A stretch of 37,321 bases of DNA from Thermoplasmata archaeon (GCA_003942085.1 DQIQ01000014.1:1-37321), one strand, 5' to 3'; counted from the first letter of the stretch, positions 27,397 through 37,321 are shown. The notes: generated by a model not told the origin, from the letters alone. A program made the numbers and translations.

Positions 27397-29334
27397 TTGC
27401 CGGAAGCAATCGCCTATGAACTAGCTAAAAAACAAAAAGAAATCTCAGTTGCAGAATTCTTCGAACGAAATAAACATATCCTGGGTTTTGGGAACCCGAC
27501 CAGAGCACTCATCACCAGTGTGAAAGAAGGAGTGGACAACGCTCTTGACGCCTGCGAGGAATCCGGTATCCTCCCTGATATCTATGTAGAAATAAAAAAT
27601 ACAACAGAAGAAGAATGCGTCGTCATCGTGGAAGATAATGGTCCAGGTATCATCAAACAGCAGATCCCTCATATTTTCGCCCGATTGCTCTATGGCTCAC
27701 GGTTTCATGCGGTTCGACAGAGCAGAGGACAACAAGGGATTGGCATTTCAGCGGTTGTCTTGTACGGACAACTTACGACAGGAAAGCATGCGAAGATCAT
27801 ATCAAAGATCCAAGCAGACCAACCCGCAGTTGTCGTTGAACTCGCGATTGATACGAATAAGAACCGTGGTGAGGTCCAACATCAGGAGATCATGCATTGG
27901 GACAAACCATCTGGGACCCGTATCGAGGTGAGTCTGAACGCGGATTACAAACGAGGAAAACGGTTTGTTTATGAGTATCTTCAAAGCACATCCATCGTAA
28001 ACCCGCATGCACGGATCGTCTTTAAAGAATCTGACGGCACCGAGCATGTCTTTGAGCGGACCGCAGAGATATTACCAAAGAAAAGCGAGGAGATCCGTCC
28101 GCACCCATATGGTGTTGAACTAGGAACCTTAATAAAGATGTCTAAGGAGACGAAAGCACGGAAGCTTGCGTCATTTCTAAAAAGCGATTTCAGCAGCATG
28201 GGTGATCGCACCGCTGATGCGGTCTGTGATGAGGCAAAACTTGACCGCAACCTCAACCCTGCTGATATGTCTCGTGAACAGTTCTTGTTCGTGCATCAGG
28301 CATTCAAACGAGTAAAGATCATGGCACCGCCGACCGAATGCCTCTCCCCGATCGGTGAGACCCTTATCCGCCGCAGCCTGAAGAGTGAAACAAAAGAAAT
28401 CTCCCCGGAGTTTATTTTTACTGCCTCACGGCCTGCCTCGGTGTTTTCAGGCAATCCGTTCCAGGTGGAGGTCGGGATCGTCTATGGTGGGAACCTTCCG
28501 AAGGATAAACAAGTAAGGATCCTTCGGTTCGCCAATCGCATCCCCTTGCTCTATCAGCAGGGTGATTGTGCGATTACGACTGCGATTGCGTCGATCGACT
28601 GGCGCAGGTACGGCCTTGACCAGCCATCAGGCAGCGGTATCCCGATTGGTCCAGCAATCTTTCTGACCCATGTCGCATCCACGCAGATCCCGTACACATC
28701 AGAAAGCAAGGAAGCGATCGCTGATATCGAAGAAATAGAAAACGAGATCAGACTGGCGTTTCGTGAGGTCGCACGAAAAGTCCAGACGCATATCAACAAG
28801 AAAGTAAAACGGGTAAAAACCCGTGAGAAATTCGATTTAATTACAAAAATCCTACCAGAGATTGCAAAGAAATCCGCTCATATGCTCAACAAACCGATTC
28901 CTTCGCTGGAGAAGGTGATTACCAGAATCATGGATATCGTCTGGATCGAGGATGTGGTCGAGTATGAAAAAGTCCGGGGTAAACCAGTGCAGACGAAGCT
29001 TGATGCATCCGATCCTTCAGGGAAAGCAGAGAGCGGCGGGTGGATTGCAAAAAGCACGATTATGGTGGTGAACTATAAGAGCAAGCCTCAGAAGTTCAAC
29101 CTGTATGCTCTTTTTCCAAAGGATGCAGTGGTCGGCGAGGTGAAACCCAAACCAACCAAGGTGACCGACTCGTTCATCAAATGGAGTCTGGAGAGTATAG
29201 AACCTACCAATAAGATCGATATTTATTTTGAGCTGGCTGGTCTGAACAAAGGTGATTTTGATGAAAACGATCTGTATGTGCAGAACATCAACCCGTCGTT
29301 TGTGATCGGGGCTGACAAATGGGAAGGTGAATAG
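27397..29334 (+). CDS. top6B: DNA topoisomerase VI subunit B
   Basis: [57 protein letters not shown] (GHKL ATPase). TTG start at 27397 favoured (GGAGG 7 nt upstream). Confidence 0.95.
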   Translation: MPEAIAYELAKKQKEISVAEFFERNKHILGFGNPTRALITSVKEGVDNALDACEESGILPDIYVEIKNTTEEECVVIVEDNGPGIIKQQIPHIFARLLYGSRFHAVRQSRGQQGIGISAVVLYGQLTTGKHAKIISKIQADQPAVVVELAIDTNKNRGEVQHQEIMHWDKPSGTRIEVSLNADYKRGKRFVYEYLQSTSIVNPHARIVFKESDGTEHVFERTAEILPKKSEEIRPHPYGVELGTLIKMSKETKARKLASFLKSDFSSMGDRTADAVCDEAKLDRNLNPADMSREQFLFVHQAFKRVKIMAPPTECLSPIGETLIRRSLKSETKEISPEFIFTASRPASVFSGNPFQVEVGIVYGGNLPKDKQVRILRFANRIPLLYQQGDCAITTAIASIDWRRYGLDQPSGSGIPIGPAIFLTHVASTQIPYTSESKEAIADIEEIENEIRLAFREVARKVQTHINKKVKRVKTREKFDLITKILPEIAKKSAHMLNKPIPSLEKVITRIMDIVWIEDVVEYEKVRGKPVQTKLDASDPSGKAESGGWIAKSTIMVVNYKSKPQKFNLYALFPKDAVVGEVKPKPTKVTDSFIKWSLESIEPTNKIDIYFELAGLNKGDFDENDLYVQNINPSFVIGADKWEGE

Positions 29335-29338
29335 GAGT

Positions 29339-30436
29339 ATGGTGCGTGATTACTCAGGGGTTATAACCAAGATTGATTCGATCGCTGCAAAGGTGTATGC
29401 TGATTTAGTAAAAGCTGAAATCCCGGCGTTGCAGCTGTCGACCCGTACAAAAGCAAACATCAGGTTTGATGATGATCTCAATGTGTGGAAATACGGCAAG
29501 AACAAGACCGAGCGGTCTGCTAACTCTCTGGATGGTGCGTACATGTTGCTTCGTACGATGTACCTGGTGGATTTTATCAAGGATATGATCAAGGATAAAA
29601 AATCTTCGACGTTAAGAGAAACGTATTACATCTCAGAGGGATGGAATCTTGCGAAGTTCAGCAGTCAGAACGAATCTGATCTGCTTGCGGAGGACCTTGA
29701 GGTGATCACCGGGTGCATGCGTGAGGATTTTAAGCTCCGACCTGAGGAGGACGGTGCTCGGGTGATTGGCAATGTGGTCGTCGAGGAGGTGACCAGGAAC
29801 AACGAAAAGAAGAGGATCCACTGTCAGGATGATGTCGGGGATGCTGGTTACGGGATCCCCTATAACGTGGAGAAGGAAAAACTCAACTTCAAAGAGGTTG
29901 ACGCTGATTTTATTGTCGCCATAGAGACCGGGGGTATGTTTGATCGGCTTGTGGAAAACGGGTTTGATACCGATTCCCGTGCCATCTTGGTCCATCTTAA
30001 GGGACAGCCGGCGCGGTCGACACGACGGTTCATTAAACGCTTAAATGAGGAAAAGAAGCTTCCGGTGCTGGTGTTCACCGATTGTGACCCATGGAGTTTC
30101 CGTATCTACGGCAGTGTCGCGTACGGTGCGATTAAGACTGCTCATATCTCTGAGTATCTGGCGACACCCGCGGCGCAGTACCTCGGCGTGACACCATCCG
30201 ACATCGAAAACTACAAGCTACCGACCGATACGTTGACGACCGAGGATATCGCAGCGTTGAAAAGCGAGCTGGATGATCCTAGGTTCCAAGACCAGTTCTG
30301 GAAACATGAAATCAAACTTCAGTTGACCCTTGGGAAGAAATCTGAGCAGCAGGCGCTAGCAAAATACGGTCTTGATTATGTGACAGACACATACCTGCCA
30401 GAAAAACTCGTGGAAATGGGGATGTTAAAAAAGTAG
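29339..30436 (+). CDS. top6A: DNA topoisomerase VI subunit A (Spo11-like)
   Basis: [11 protein letters not shown] (catalytic Tyr region), [10 protein letters not shown]-like and [18 protein letters not shown] (TOPRIM DxD). Confidence 0.95.
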   Translation: MVRDYSGVITKIDSIAAKVYADLVKAEIPALQLSTRTKANIRFDDDLNVWKYGKNKTERSANSLDGAYMLLRTMYLVDFIKDMIKDKKSSTLRETYYISEGWNLAKFSSQNESDLLAEDLEVITGCMREDFKLRPEEDGARVIGNVVVEEVTRNNEKKRIHCQDDVGDAGYGIPYNVEKEKLNFKEVDADFIVAIETGGMFDRLVENGFDTDSRAILVHLKGQPARSTRRFIKRLNEEKKLPVLVFTDCDPWSFRIYGSVAYGAIKTAHISEYLATPAAQYLGVTPSDIENYKLPTDTLTTEDIAALKSELDDPRFQDQFWKHEIKLQLTLGKKSEQQALAKYGLDYVTDTYLPEKLVEMGMLKK

Positions 30437-30442
30437 GCTTGT

Positions 30443-30892
30443 TTATTGTTTTTGTCCCCACAGGTCGTTGGAGGGTATCATCTGGTAGCGGATGTTCAAC
30501 ACCTTTGTCTCATCTATGAGGATGTAGGTTTTGCTGAAGATACCGCCTTTAGCATCCAGAGGAACCGTGAAGTTGACCAGTTCTTTTCCTTGAATATACG
30601 ATGATTGTTTTTGTTTCTCTGGTAATTGATGTTTCTTTTTTGTAAGCAGATAATGAAGAAGGAATATCACTTCAAGGCCGATGACAGCGCCGATGAGGAC
30701 GATGGCAGAAAGAATCCACTGTTCGATGGTCAGGACCGCCCATTTACTCCCCTGCTGGAGAAAAAAAGCAACCATGATTACTAAAGCAGTCCAAAGTGAA
30801 TAGATAACGGTTAATAAGAAAAGAAATTTTGATGCTCTGAGGTATCGGTGTTGTAGTTTTTCTTCATCGATGATGGGTTCTGTTGCAACCAT
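30443..30892 (-). CDS. Hypothetical membrane protein with two TM segments
   Basis: Two hydrophobic segments (FLFLLTVIYSLWTALVIMVAFFL; ILSAIVLIGAVIGLEVIFLLHYLL). Confidence 0.65.
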   Translation of the reverse strand: MVATEPIIDEEKLQHRYLRASKFLFLLTVIYSLWTALVIMVAFFLQQGSKWAVLTIEQWILSAIVLIGAVIGLEVIFLLHYLLTKKKHQLPEKQKQSSYIQGKELVNFTVPLDAKGGIFSKTYILIDETKVLNIRYQMIPSNDLWGQKQ

Positions 30893-31012
30893 TTCTTTTC
30901 CTACCGGTCCCCTTATGACTCATCGTCTTTAAAACTTTTTGTTTTGATGATAATTCTGAAGAGTGTGTTTATATATGACATTTCCTTATATTATCCTGCG
31001 TAGGGTGAGAGT

Positions 31013-32227
31013 ATGAACCAGAGTGTGATCAAAGTTGGAGCATATTGCGTTGTTTTTCTGTTCATGACTGCTGCGTGGTCTGTTACATCAGCTCTTCCTA
31101 TGAACCGCTCCGCTTCGATGCGTATGGAGCAGACGTTATACGTTGGAGGAGATGGTCTAGGGAATTATAGTAAAATTCAGGATGCCGTAGATAATGCATC
31201 TGATGGTGATACAGTGTTTGTGTATGACGATTCCGCACCGTACTATGAGAGCATTGCTATCAATGTCTCGATTCGTCTTCTTGGCGAAAACCGGAATACC
31301 ACTAGCATCGAGGGAGGAAACCATGCAGTATCCATTTTTGTCGACGGGGTGACCGTGAGTGGATTTCGGATCAGTAACGTGGGTGATTTTTGGAACTGTT
31401 GCGGTTTTTATGTGACGTCTCAGGGGAACAATATTTCACGGAATAATATTATCAATAATCTTCGGATGAACGGGATTTTTCTGGATTGTGCTTCGTATAA
31501 TACGATTTATGGAAACTTGATTGAAAACAACCGGTATCATGGGATTCGTCTAGAATATGCCACTCATAATGTGATTGAAAACAATATGCTTGTGAATAAT
31601 AGAGGGTATGGTATTTATCTTTGGGAATCACCTGAAAACATTCTTGTTGGAAACACGGTACAGCAGAGTTTCTTTAACGGACTGATGCTTGGAGACAACA
31701 GTCGTAACAATACGATTTTTCATAACAACTTTATTGATAACCCTGGAAACGCGTATGATGGAACAGGTAACACCTGGGATGATGGTTCGGTTGGAAACTA
31801 TTGGTCTGATTACACGGGATCAGATAATGATGGCAATGGTATTGGTGATAGCCCCTATTTTATTCCTGGGAATATCAGTCAAGATACGTTTCCGTTGATG
31901 GCGCCCTATGAAAAGGAAGCACCAAAGGTCGCAATTTCGATTTCTGGTCGTCTTGGGTTTACAATCTCGGTAAAAAACATAGGAGCAGATGATCTCCTTA
32001 ATCTAAAGTGGTCTTCTCGGCTCACCGGGGGATTTTTACTTGCGCCCTCAGAGCGTTCTCATCAAGGGTCCGTCGTCTTTCTTTCTTCCGGTCAGACGCT
32101 GGTGATTCAAAAGGTGGGTATGTTGTTGGGATGTGGGGTCATCGAGGTTAATGTGACGGTCGGAAAAACTACGGAGTCGTTGCGAGGATTTTTACTCCTC
32201 GTCTTGTTCGTCCCTGTTTCAAAATAA
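31013..32227 (+). CDS. Secreted PbH1/NosD beta-helix protein with C-terminal surface domain
   Basis: Signal; GDGLGNYSKIQDAVDNASDGDTVFV; PbH1 repeats; C-terminal about 100 aa domain shared with the 33972-35240 protein. Confidence 0.88.
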   Translation: MNQSVIKVGAYCVVFLFMTAAWSVTSALPMNRSASMRMEQTLYVGGDGLGNYSKIQDAVDNASDGDTVFVYDDSAPYYESIAINVSIRLLGENRNTTSIEGGNHAVSIFVDGVTVSGFRISNVGDFWNCCGFYVTSQGNNISRNNIINNLRMNGIFLDCASYNTIYGNLIENNRYHGIRLEYATHNVIENNMLVNNRGYGIYLWESPENILVGNTVQQSFFNGLMLGDNSRNNTIFHNNFIDNPGNAYDGTGNTWDDGSVGNYWSDYTGSDNDGNGIGDSPYFIPGNISQDTFPLMAPYEKEAPKVAISISGRLGFTISVKNIGADDLLNLKWSSRLTGGFLLAPSERSHQGSVVFLSSGQTLVIQKVGMLLGCGVIEVNVTVGKTTESLRGFLLLVLFVPVSK

Positions 32228-32311
32228 TGTGCTGTTTGAAAAGAACCGTAGAAAGATTCTTTGTTGATTATTCCAATACCTTTATATCCAAGGACTGACA
32301 CATATATACAT

Positions 32312-32328
32312 GCTAGTAAAAATCTAGC
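32312..32328 (+). promoter_or_regulatory. Leader hairpin adjacent to SD
   Basis: GCTAG-taaaaat-CTAGC, 2 nt upstream of GAGGAGGT. Confidence 0.4.
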
Positions 32329-32345
32329 TTGAGGAGGTGTGCAAC

Positions 32346-32573
32346 CTGGATATAAAGATTGTAGGGGCGGTGACTGATGAAAACGGACTTGAAGAAATTG
32401 AAAACATCGCCAAGGTCTTTGCCTATGAGCAAAGAATGAAAGATTATACCTCTCTTCTGTATGTACCGCAACAAAAAACAGAGGGGAAAAAAAGCATTGA
32501 CAAAAAAATGGGGGAGACGAGTCGATTTATTCAAAACACCCAACCACGCAACCTGGTGAAAGGTTTGTGTTAG
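32346..32573 (+). CDS. Hypothetical small protein, possible CTG start
   Basis: GAGGAGGT, about 7 nt, then CTG GAT ATA AAG...; product (L/M)DIKIVGAVTDENGLEEIENIAKVFAYEQRMKDYTSLLYV. The listed GTG start (32337) lies inside the SD. Confidence 0.5.
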   Translation: MDIKIVGAVTDENGLEEIENIAKVFAYEQRMKDYTSLLYVPQQKTEGKKSIDKKMGETSRFIQNTQPRNLVKGLC

Positions 32574-32714
32574 AGTAATCATTCTGTAGCAGGTTGATCT
32601 AACAGGAGAACCACTTTTTTTCTTTTCCTCATTTTCTATTTTTCCCTCAAGCTTTTGTTTAATAGAAAAAGTTTAAATTCCACAAACCTTTTCTTTAGGG
32701 CAAAGAGGTAGACA

Positions 32715-32942
32715 ATGGTTGAATTTGAGACACTGAAAGCAGAGGAAGTAAAATTTGGAAAAAATAATTTCATCGAAGTTGCACGGAAGAAAGCTATCGG
32801 TGAATCGATCTCGAAAGAATTCGTCGCAATATCCCGCGGGTTTTATCTTTCAGATGGAACGAAGAAATGGAAATCATCCATCACGCTTCCCGATGAAGAA
32901 GATAAAAGGAAGCAGATTGCAACGTTAATTAACGACCTATAA
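32715..32942 (+). CDS. Small hypothetical archaeal protein (75 aa)
   Basis: MVEFETLKAEEVKFGKNNFIEVARKKAIGESISKEFVAISRGFYLSDGTKKWKSSITLPDEEDK; SD-like AGAGG upstream. Confidence 0.7.
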   Translation: MVEFETLKAEEVKFGKNNFIEVARKKAIGESISKEFVAISRGFYLSDGTKKWKSSITLPDEEDKRKQIATLINDL

Positions 32943-33041
32943 GAATCATATTTCATATCGCAACTCCACGTATACAGGAAGAATCGAAACGCTGGTAGGT
33001 TGCTCGTTTTATTTTTTTTTTTTATTTTCAGTGTGTACTGG

Positions 33042-33740
33042 TTAGTGTTTGTATCGGACAAAATATTCTTCGTCTTGCCACACCGCATCATCAGGTTTCT
33101 TTCTGAAATAATAGATCTGCTTTGGTTCGAATGTACGTTGCTGAAGTGGAAGTGGTTTTGTGTGCTGCTCTTTGGGCTGCTGTTCAAAGAAATGCGGGAG
33201 TTTTTTACTGACAAATATCGTGACGATGACCTTAGCACAGAGCAACGCAAGCATTACTTCTACACACAGCAGGGTGACAGCGACACCCCATCCTGCTGTT
33301 AGGAATTGTTGAGAAATATCGTAGTGCTGGTAAAAAGAATTTAACGTAATCATCGTAATAAACGCGACACCCAGGTAAATGAAATACATGAGGTCAAGGG
33401 TGAGCGGTATTGATTTTTCACCCCGGTTAACAAACCCGTAGAGCTCATAGAGATGGAGTAACAATAAAAAGAATGCAGACGGACCAATAAGCAGGGAGAA
33501 CATGTACAAGGTCGCATCCAGATCGGTCATCACGGCCCCGTAGATGAGATAGGAAAATGTCTGAAAGACGATGGCGACTAGACCAGCAAGAAGCAATGCA
33601 TCGATGCTGTGTTGGATCTGAATTTCTTTGAGATAGTGTTGCGTGTCATGTAGTTGTACGGTTATTTTTTCAAGATCTCCTTTAGGTTGTTGGATGTGAT
33701 CATCACTCATTTTACCCATCACCTCAAATGTTCCTTCCAC
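33042..33740 (-). CDS. Hypothetical four-TM membrane protein
   Basis: Four hydrophobic segments, charged C-terminal tail; no recognisable family. Confidence 0.65.
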   Translation of the reverse strand: MEGTFEVMGKMSDDHIQQPKGDLEKITVQLHDTQHYLKEIQIQHSIDALLLAGLVAIVFQTFSYLIYGAVMTDLDATLYMFSLLIGPSAFFLLLLHLYELYGFVNRGEKSIPLTLDLMYFIYLGVAFITMITLNSFYQHYDISQQFLTAGWGVAVTLLCVEVMLALLCAKVIVTIFVSKKLPHFFEQQPKEQHTKPLPLQQRTFEPKQIYYFRKKPDDAVWQDEEYFVRYKH

Positions 33741-33971
33741 TGATGTAATCGGAGCAGTAGTATAAAAATAGTCAAGGTGACATGGTGAAGAATCGCCAGT
33801 CTACAGGGATATTCCCAAGTGAACACAGTCAATTATTTTCGTCTATAATATAAGTGAATATATGGTGAAATGAAGGAAAATTGGTTCGTCTCATTCTTTA
33901 ATAAAAAAACATAGATTTATTAAGGAGAGTCTCTATTGAACCATTTAAATCATTTAATAGGGGATCCTCAT

Positions 33972-35240
33972 ATGAAGAAATCGTTCATCGCACTAAGTCT
34001 TTGTCTGCTCCTGCTTGGCATGCCGATCGGGTTAAGTGATTGTGGCTGCACGCTCCCAGATGACCATACATCCCAACTACCTGGTCAACCATGGATGTCT
34101 GATGCTGATATTACCGCATTGCGGAACCAATCGATTGCGGAAGGTTGGACCTTCACTGTTGGGAAAAACCCTGCGACGGAGCGTCCGTTGTCTGAGCTCT
34201 GCGGTCTTGTCGAGCCGGAAAACTGGTGGGTTAATGCGTCTTTTGATCCGTGTACTCCGACCAGTGGTCTTCCATCTCGTTTTGACTGGCGGGAGCTTGG
34301 AGGTTGCCCAGCGATACGAAATCAAGGAGGATGCGGGAGTTGCTGGGCGTTTGGCTCGATGGCACCTCTTGAATGTAACATTCTCATTAAAGACCATAAG
34401 GAAGTGGATCTCTCAGAACAGTGGCTGGTAAGCTGTAACCTCAATGGATGGGGATGTAACGGTGGATGGTGGGCGCATGATTACTTTCAATGGAAAATGG
34501 ACCGGTCGAATGGAACCGGTGCCGTGTTAGAGGAGGAATTTCCTTATCAAGCATTGGATGTTCCCTGCAATGGGCCGTATCATCATCCGTACATGATCGA
34601 TTCCTGGCATTATGTTGGGTTTTCCCAGGGAGTCGCCCCTACCGATGCGATTAAACAAGCGATTCTGACCTATGGCCCTGTCTCGGTCGGTGTTGCGGTT
34701 ACCGAGGCGTTCGGGGCGTACTCAGGCGGGGTCTTTAACGTAGATGATCCTCATGCGCAGATCAATCATGCGGTCGCCTTAGTCGGCTGGGACGACAGCC
34801 AAGGGACAAATGGATCCTGGATCCTTCGAAACTCCTGGGGTCCTGGGTGGGGTGAGGAAGGGTACATGCGCATCGAATATCGCGTCTGTAAGGTCGGGTA
34901 TGGGGCCTGCTATGTGAATTATCCGGTGAAAACAAAAGTCGATATCTCCGGCGGCTTTCTCGGGCTGAATGTCGGGTTACGCAATGTGGGCAACACCCCG
35001 ACGACCAATATCAAATGGAGCATTGTTTTGAAAGGCGGAATTTTTGGAGCAATCAACACCTCTGTCGGCGGCACTATAGACGCCTTAGATCCTGGGGTGG
35101 TGGTATATGAGAGAATCCCACGTCTTGGATTCGGACCTCTGAGCATCTCAGTTTATGCGGTACCAAAAAACGCAGGGAAAATGGTTAAACACGCTGAGGG
35201 TTTCTTATGTGGATTTCTGTTAATTGTTCCACAAAATTAA
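33972..35240 (+). CDS. Secreted C1A papain-like cysteine protease with C-terminal surface domain
   Basis: NQGGCGSCWAF, NHAVALVGWDD, LRNSWGPGWGEEGYMRI; signal peptide. Start MKKSF favoured. Confidence 0.92.
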   Translation: MKKSFIALSLCLLLLGMPIGLSDCGCTLPDDHTSQLPGQPWMSDADITALRNQSIAEGWTFTVGKNPATERPLSELCGLVEPENWWVNASFDPCTPTSGLPSRFDWRELGGCPAIRNQGGCGSCWAFGSMAPLECNILIKDHKEVDLSEQWLVSCNLNGWGCNGGWWAHDYFQWKMDRSNGTGAVLEEEFPYQALDVPCNGPYHHPYMIDSWHYVGFSQGVAPTDAIKQAILTYGPVSVGVAVTEAFGAYSGGVFNVDDPHAQINHAVALVGWDDSQGTNGSWILRNSWGPGWGEEGYMRIEYRVCKVGYGACYVNYPVKTKVDISGGFLGLNVGLRNVGNTPTTNIKWSIVLKGGIFGAINTSVGGTIDALDPGVVVYERIPRLGFGPLSISVYAVPKNAGKMVKHAEGFLCGFLLIVPQN

Positions 35241-35313
35241 TAAATACCTCCCCTTTCGGCTTCAGATATATTTTTAAACTCCTGGAAGAATATTCGCTAC
35301 GCACGGGGTTGGC

Positions 35314-35499
35314 ATGAAAAAAGAAAATTGCCCGTTCTGTGGACATCGATGGATTCGAAAATCATCAGAATCGATGATAGAATGCCCAAATTGTCAGACA
35401 GAATATTTCGTTTCACAAAGGCACGAAGAAACAGCGGATGAAGAAATCTTAGAGGAAGAAGAAACCATCGCTGATGAGTTCGAAGAGAGAAACCTTTAA
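35314..35499 (+). CDS. Small zinc-ribbon protein
   Basis: CPFCGHRWIRKSSESMIECPNCQTEYF with acidic tail. Confidence 0.8.
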   Translation: MKKENCPFCGHRWIRKSSESMIECPNCQTEYFVSQRHEETADEEILEEEETIADEFEERNL

Positions 35500-35565
35500 G
35501 GCGTTTAGCTTTTTTTATCAGAATGGTTCATCAAATTTAAAAATACCTTGTTGATACCGATTCTG

Positions 35566-35946
35566 ATGGTAGATGTACTCAGCGAGGAAAGTGCACTCGT
35601 ATTGACCGGCATTATAATCACGTTTATCTCAAGCATGCTTTATACGATTAACGCTCAGGGTTTTGTTCACCGCGGGAAATACCGGAAAAAGGAAGAAGCG
35701 ATCCTTATCTTCCTTGGCGCGACCATCTTCTTAGGGCTTATCACCCCAGTTATCAATGAGATATCCAAGTTGATTATACTGTACGTTCCGGTCATTACTA
35801 TCGCCGGGGTGGTTCTGATGACGACCAATTTTGTTCTTCACTACAGCATCCCAAGCTGGAAGCAGACCTCGACAAAATCACTTCTCATTTATCTGCTTGG
35901 TTTATTTCTCTCGGTGTTGGGACTCCTGATAAGTATCTACGTCTAA
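35566..35946 (+). CDS. Hypothetical membrane protein, four TM segments
   Basis: Hydrophobic segments; ATG at 35566 about 25 nt after TTTAAAAATA suggests a leaderless start. Confidence 0.65.
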   Translation: MVDVLSEESALVLTGIIITFISSMLYTINAQGFVHRGKYRKKEEAILIFLGATIFLGLITPVINEISKLIILYVPVITIAGVVLMTTNFVLHYSIPSWKQTSTKSLLIYLLGLFLSVLGLLISIYV

Positions 35947-36063
35947 AAGAAGGGAGAGCCGGTTTTTTTTTCTCGCTCTAGTCTACATGCTATGTTTTTT
36001 ATTGTTTTTTGAAGCGGAAAACCGGTAAGAACTGTACAATATAATTTATATAGTATATTTTAC

Positions 36064-36078
36064 ACAATATAATATTGT
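36064..36078 (+). promoter_or_regulatory. Palindromic operator-like site upstream of the HELTH membrane protein
   Basis: ACAATAT-a-ATATTGT; a partial copy ACAATATAAT at 36036-36045 flanks the TATA region. Confidence 0.35.
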
Positions 36079-36104
36079 ATGATTCTTAACAACGAGGTGT
36101 AACC

Positions 36105-36536
36105 ATGGATCCGATACTGCAATTTATATTTGGAGTGAGTCTCGCGATCGTTCTTCATGAATTAACACACCTGCTTACACTAATATACTATAACATTCCG
36201 TTTAAGGCGATTGTGCTGACCAAATGGTCTGCCATCGGATTTCTCGTTGACAACGAAACCTACGTGACCGATAACAAAAAACTACTGTTCCTGTATTTTT
36301 TACCAATCGTCTGGTGCCTGATGTATTTCATCAACCCTAGCGAGCCGTTCTTCGTCATGTTCCCGGTTGTCAATATCTTCGGCGGAATTGGTGATTTCTA
36401 TAGTTTCTTTCGCATCATCATCGTACCACCAGAAAAAAGAATTGAGCTGGCCAACCGAAGCGATGACAAAGTGCTAAAAAAAATTATTTGGAGAAAGGAT
36501 ATCTCCGCACATAGCAGATTCTTCAATGGGAAATAA
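36105..36536 (+). CDS. Membrane-embedded HExxH protein (DUF3267-like putative metalloprotease)
   Basis: VLHELTHLLTLIYYNIPFKAI in a TM context, and downstream NIFGGIGDFYSF. Confidence 0.6.
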   Translation: MDPILQFIFGVSLAIVLHELTHLLTLIYYNIPFKAIVLTKWSAIGFLVDNETYVTDNKKLLFLYFLPIVWCLMYFINPSEPFFVMFPVVNIFGGIGDFYSFFRIIIVPPEKRIELANRSDDKVLKKIIWRKDISAHSRFFNGK

Positions 36537-36792
36537 GCAGCGTTCCCCATCTTTTTTTTATGCAATTATCCGTATTGAGATGAGTTTGTAAAAGACTTGA
36601 GGCTTCTTTGTTCGATGAATTGAGTGTTGCAACAAGTCTCCACCTCGCAATTTCTATCTCTAGAACGTTAATGACAGATGGTTCTTCAAACCTTATCAGA
36701 AGAAGGTTGCGTAATCATCTGTTTTTGTGTCGTTTTGGCTATAAATTTATATACGTGACACGCATTAGCAATATGTAAGGAGGAAAAAGATC

Positions 36793-37321
36793 ATGAACAC
36801 ATCGTTTTTTGGAAAGGTGTTAACGTTTATCATTGTCGTTTTATTTACCGGAATGAATTGTGTGTCAACCGTCGATAGTATAACCTTTAAAAAATGCGAT
36901 TCAACAGGTGTTTTGAACTGGGCAACGATTGGAAATCCATGCCTTGAAAGACAAAAAACACCACAAATAAAACCTGACGGATTATCATCAACCTCCTGTC
37001 AACAAATCCAACCCGGTACCGTAACACCGCGACCAATTAACAACAGAGGAGAAGTTATCTTCAGTCAAGGATACTATCTTCCGACTGAATCCTGGAACTT
37101 TTACACAAGCGCATCAGAACCTGCGTATCTTGCTCAGGAAGACTTCTGGGGCCTCACCAGTGATATTGGTGACGTCGAATGGTACGGTCTGCCCTTGATT
37201 TATAACTACGGATGGACCCCCGGTGACCCAACAGGTATGACCTTTGAGATTAAATTCTTCGAAGACAATGCCGGTTCACCTGGTGCTGAAGTCGCAAGTT
37301 TCTCCGATCTCCAACCTGAGG
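36793..37321 (+). CDS. Partial secreted protein running off the window end, not in ORF track
   Basis: SD AAGGAGG, ATG, MNTSFFGKVLTFIIVVLFTGMNCVSTVDS...PTGMTFEIKFFEDNAGSPGAEVASFSDLQPE, open to window end; TATA-like TTTATATA at 36747. Confidence 0.75.
   Translation, partial: MNTSFFGKVLTFIIVVLFTGMNCVSTVDSITFKKCDSTGVLNWATIGNPCLERQKTPQIKPDGLSSTSCQQIQPGTVTPRPINNRGEVIFSQGYYLPTESWNFYTSASEPAYLAQEDFWGLTSDIGDVEWYGLPLIYNYGWTPGDPTGMTFEIKFFEDNAGSPGAEVASFSDLQPE

Noticed and set aside
32313-32582. 89-aa minus-strand ORF opposite the small CTG-start ORF
   Set aside because: Plus strand has an SD and better codon usage; minus ORF lacks these.
35959-36025. CCGGTTTT/AAAACCGG inverted repeat
   Set aside because: Eight bases separated by about 50 nt with flanking T-run; most likely chance or part of a terminator, too weak to call.

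Overview
This 37 kb window looks like ordinary archaeal chromosome. Evidence: topoisomerase VI A/B, an archaeal-type class I aminoacyl-tRNA synthetase, TFS, TATA-like promoters and a mix of leaderless and Shine-Dalgarno starts. A Thermoplasmatota-like euryarchaeote is my inference; no rRNA is present to confirm it. Housekeeping genes (top6B/top6A, a ValRS-like synthetase, TFS, NUDIX, HPS-RraA fusion) are mixed with secreted or surface proteins (two PbH1 beta-helix proteins, a papain-like protease, an M14 carboxypeptidase, a triple-repeat lipoprotein, a tandem paralogous secreted pair). There is also a molybdenum/tungsten redox cluster: MobB further upstream, then a Moco-fold mini-protein, an ECF-like membrane protein, a polyferredoxin, an aldehyde ferredoxin oxidoreductase and an acetate-transporter-family protein in a row. 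I saw no CRISPR array, transposase, tRNA or rRNA. The most interesting signals lie outside the supplied ORF track: (i) a candidate small RNA at about 15808-15940 with its own TATA box, a perfect 10-bp stem and an anti-SD-like CU-rich loop; (ii) hairpins placed at the predicted 5' end of transcripts (19369 and 32312, also 15811); (iii) three small proteins below the track cutoff (58, 35 and 28 aa); (iv) a C-terminal surface domain shared by a beta-helix protein and a papain-like protease; (v) a degenerate KMSKS motif in the synthetase. All annotations were made by eye, without database searches.
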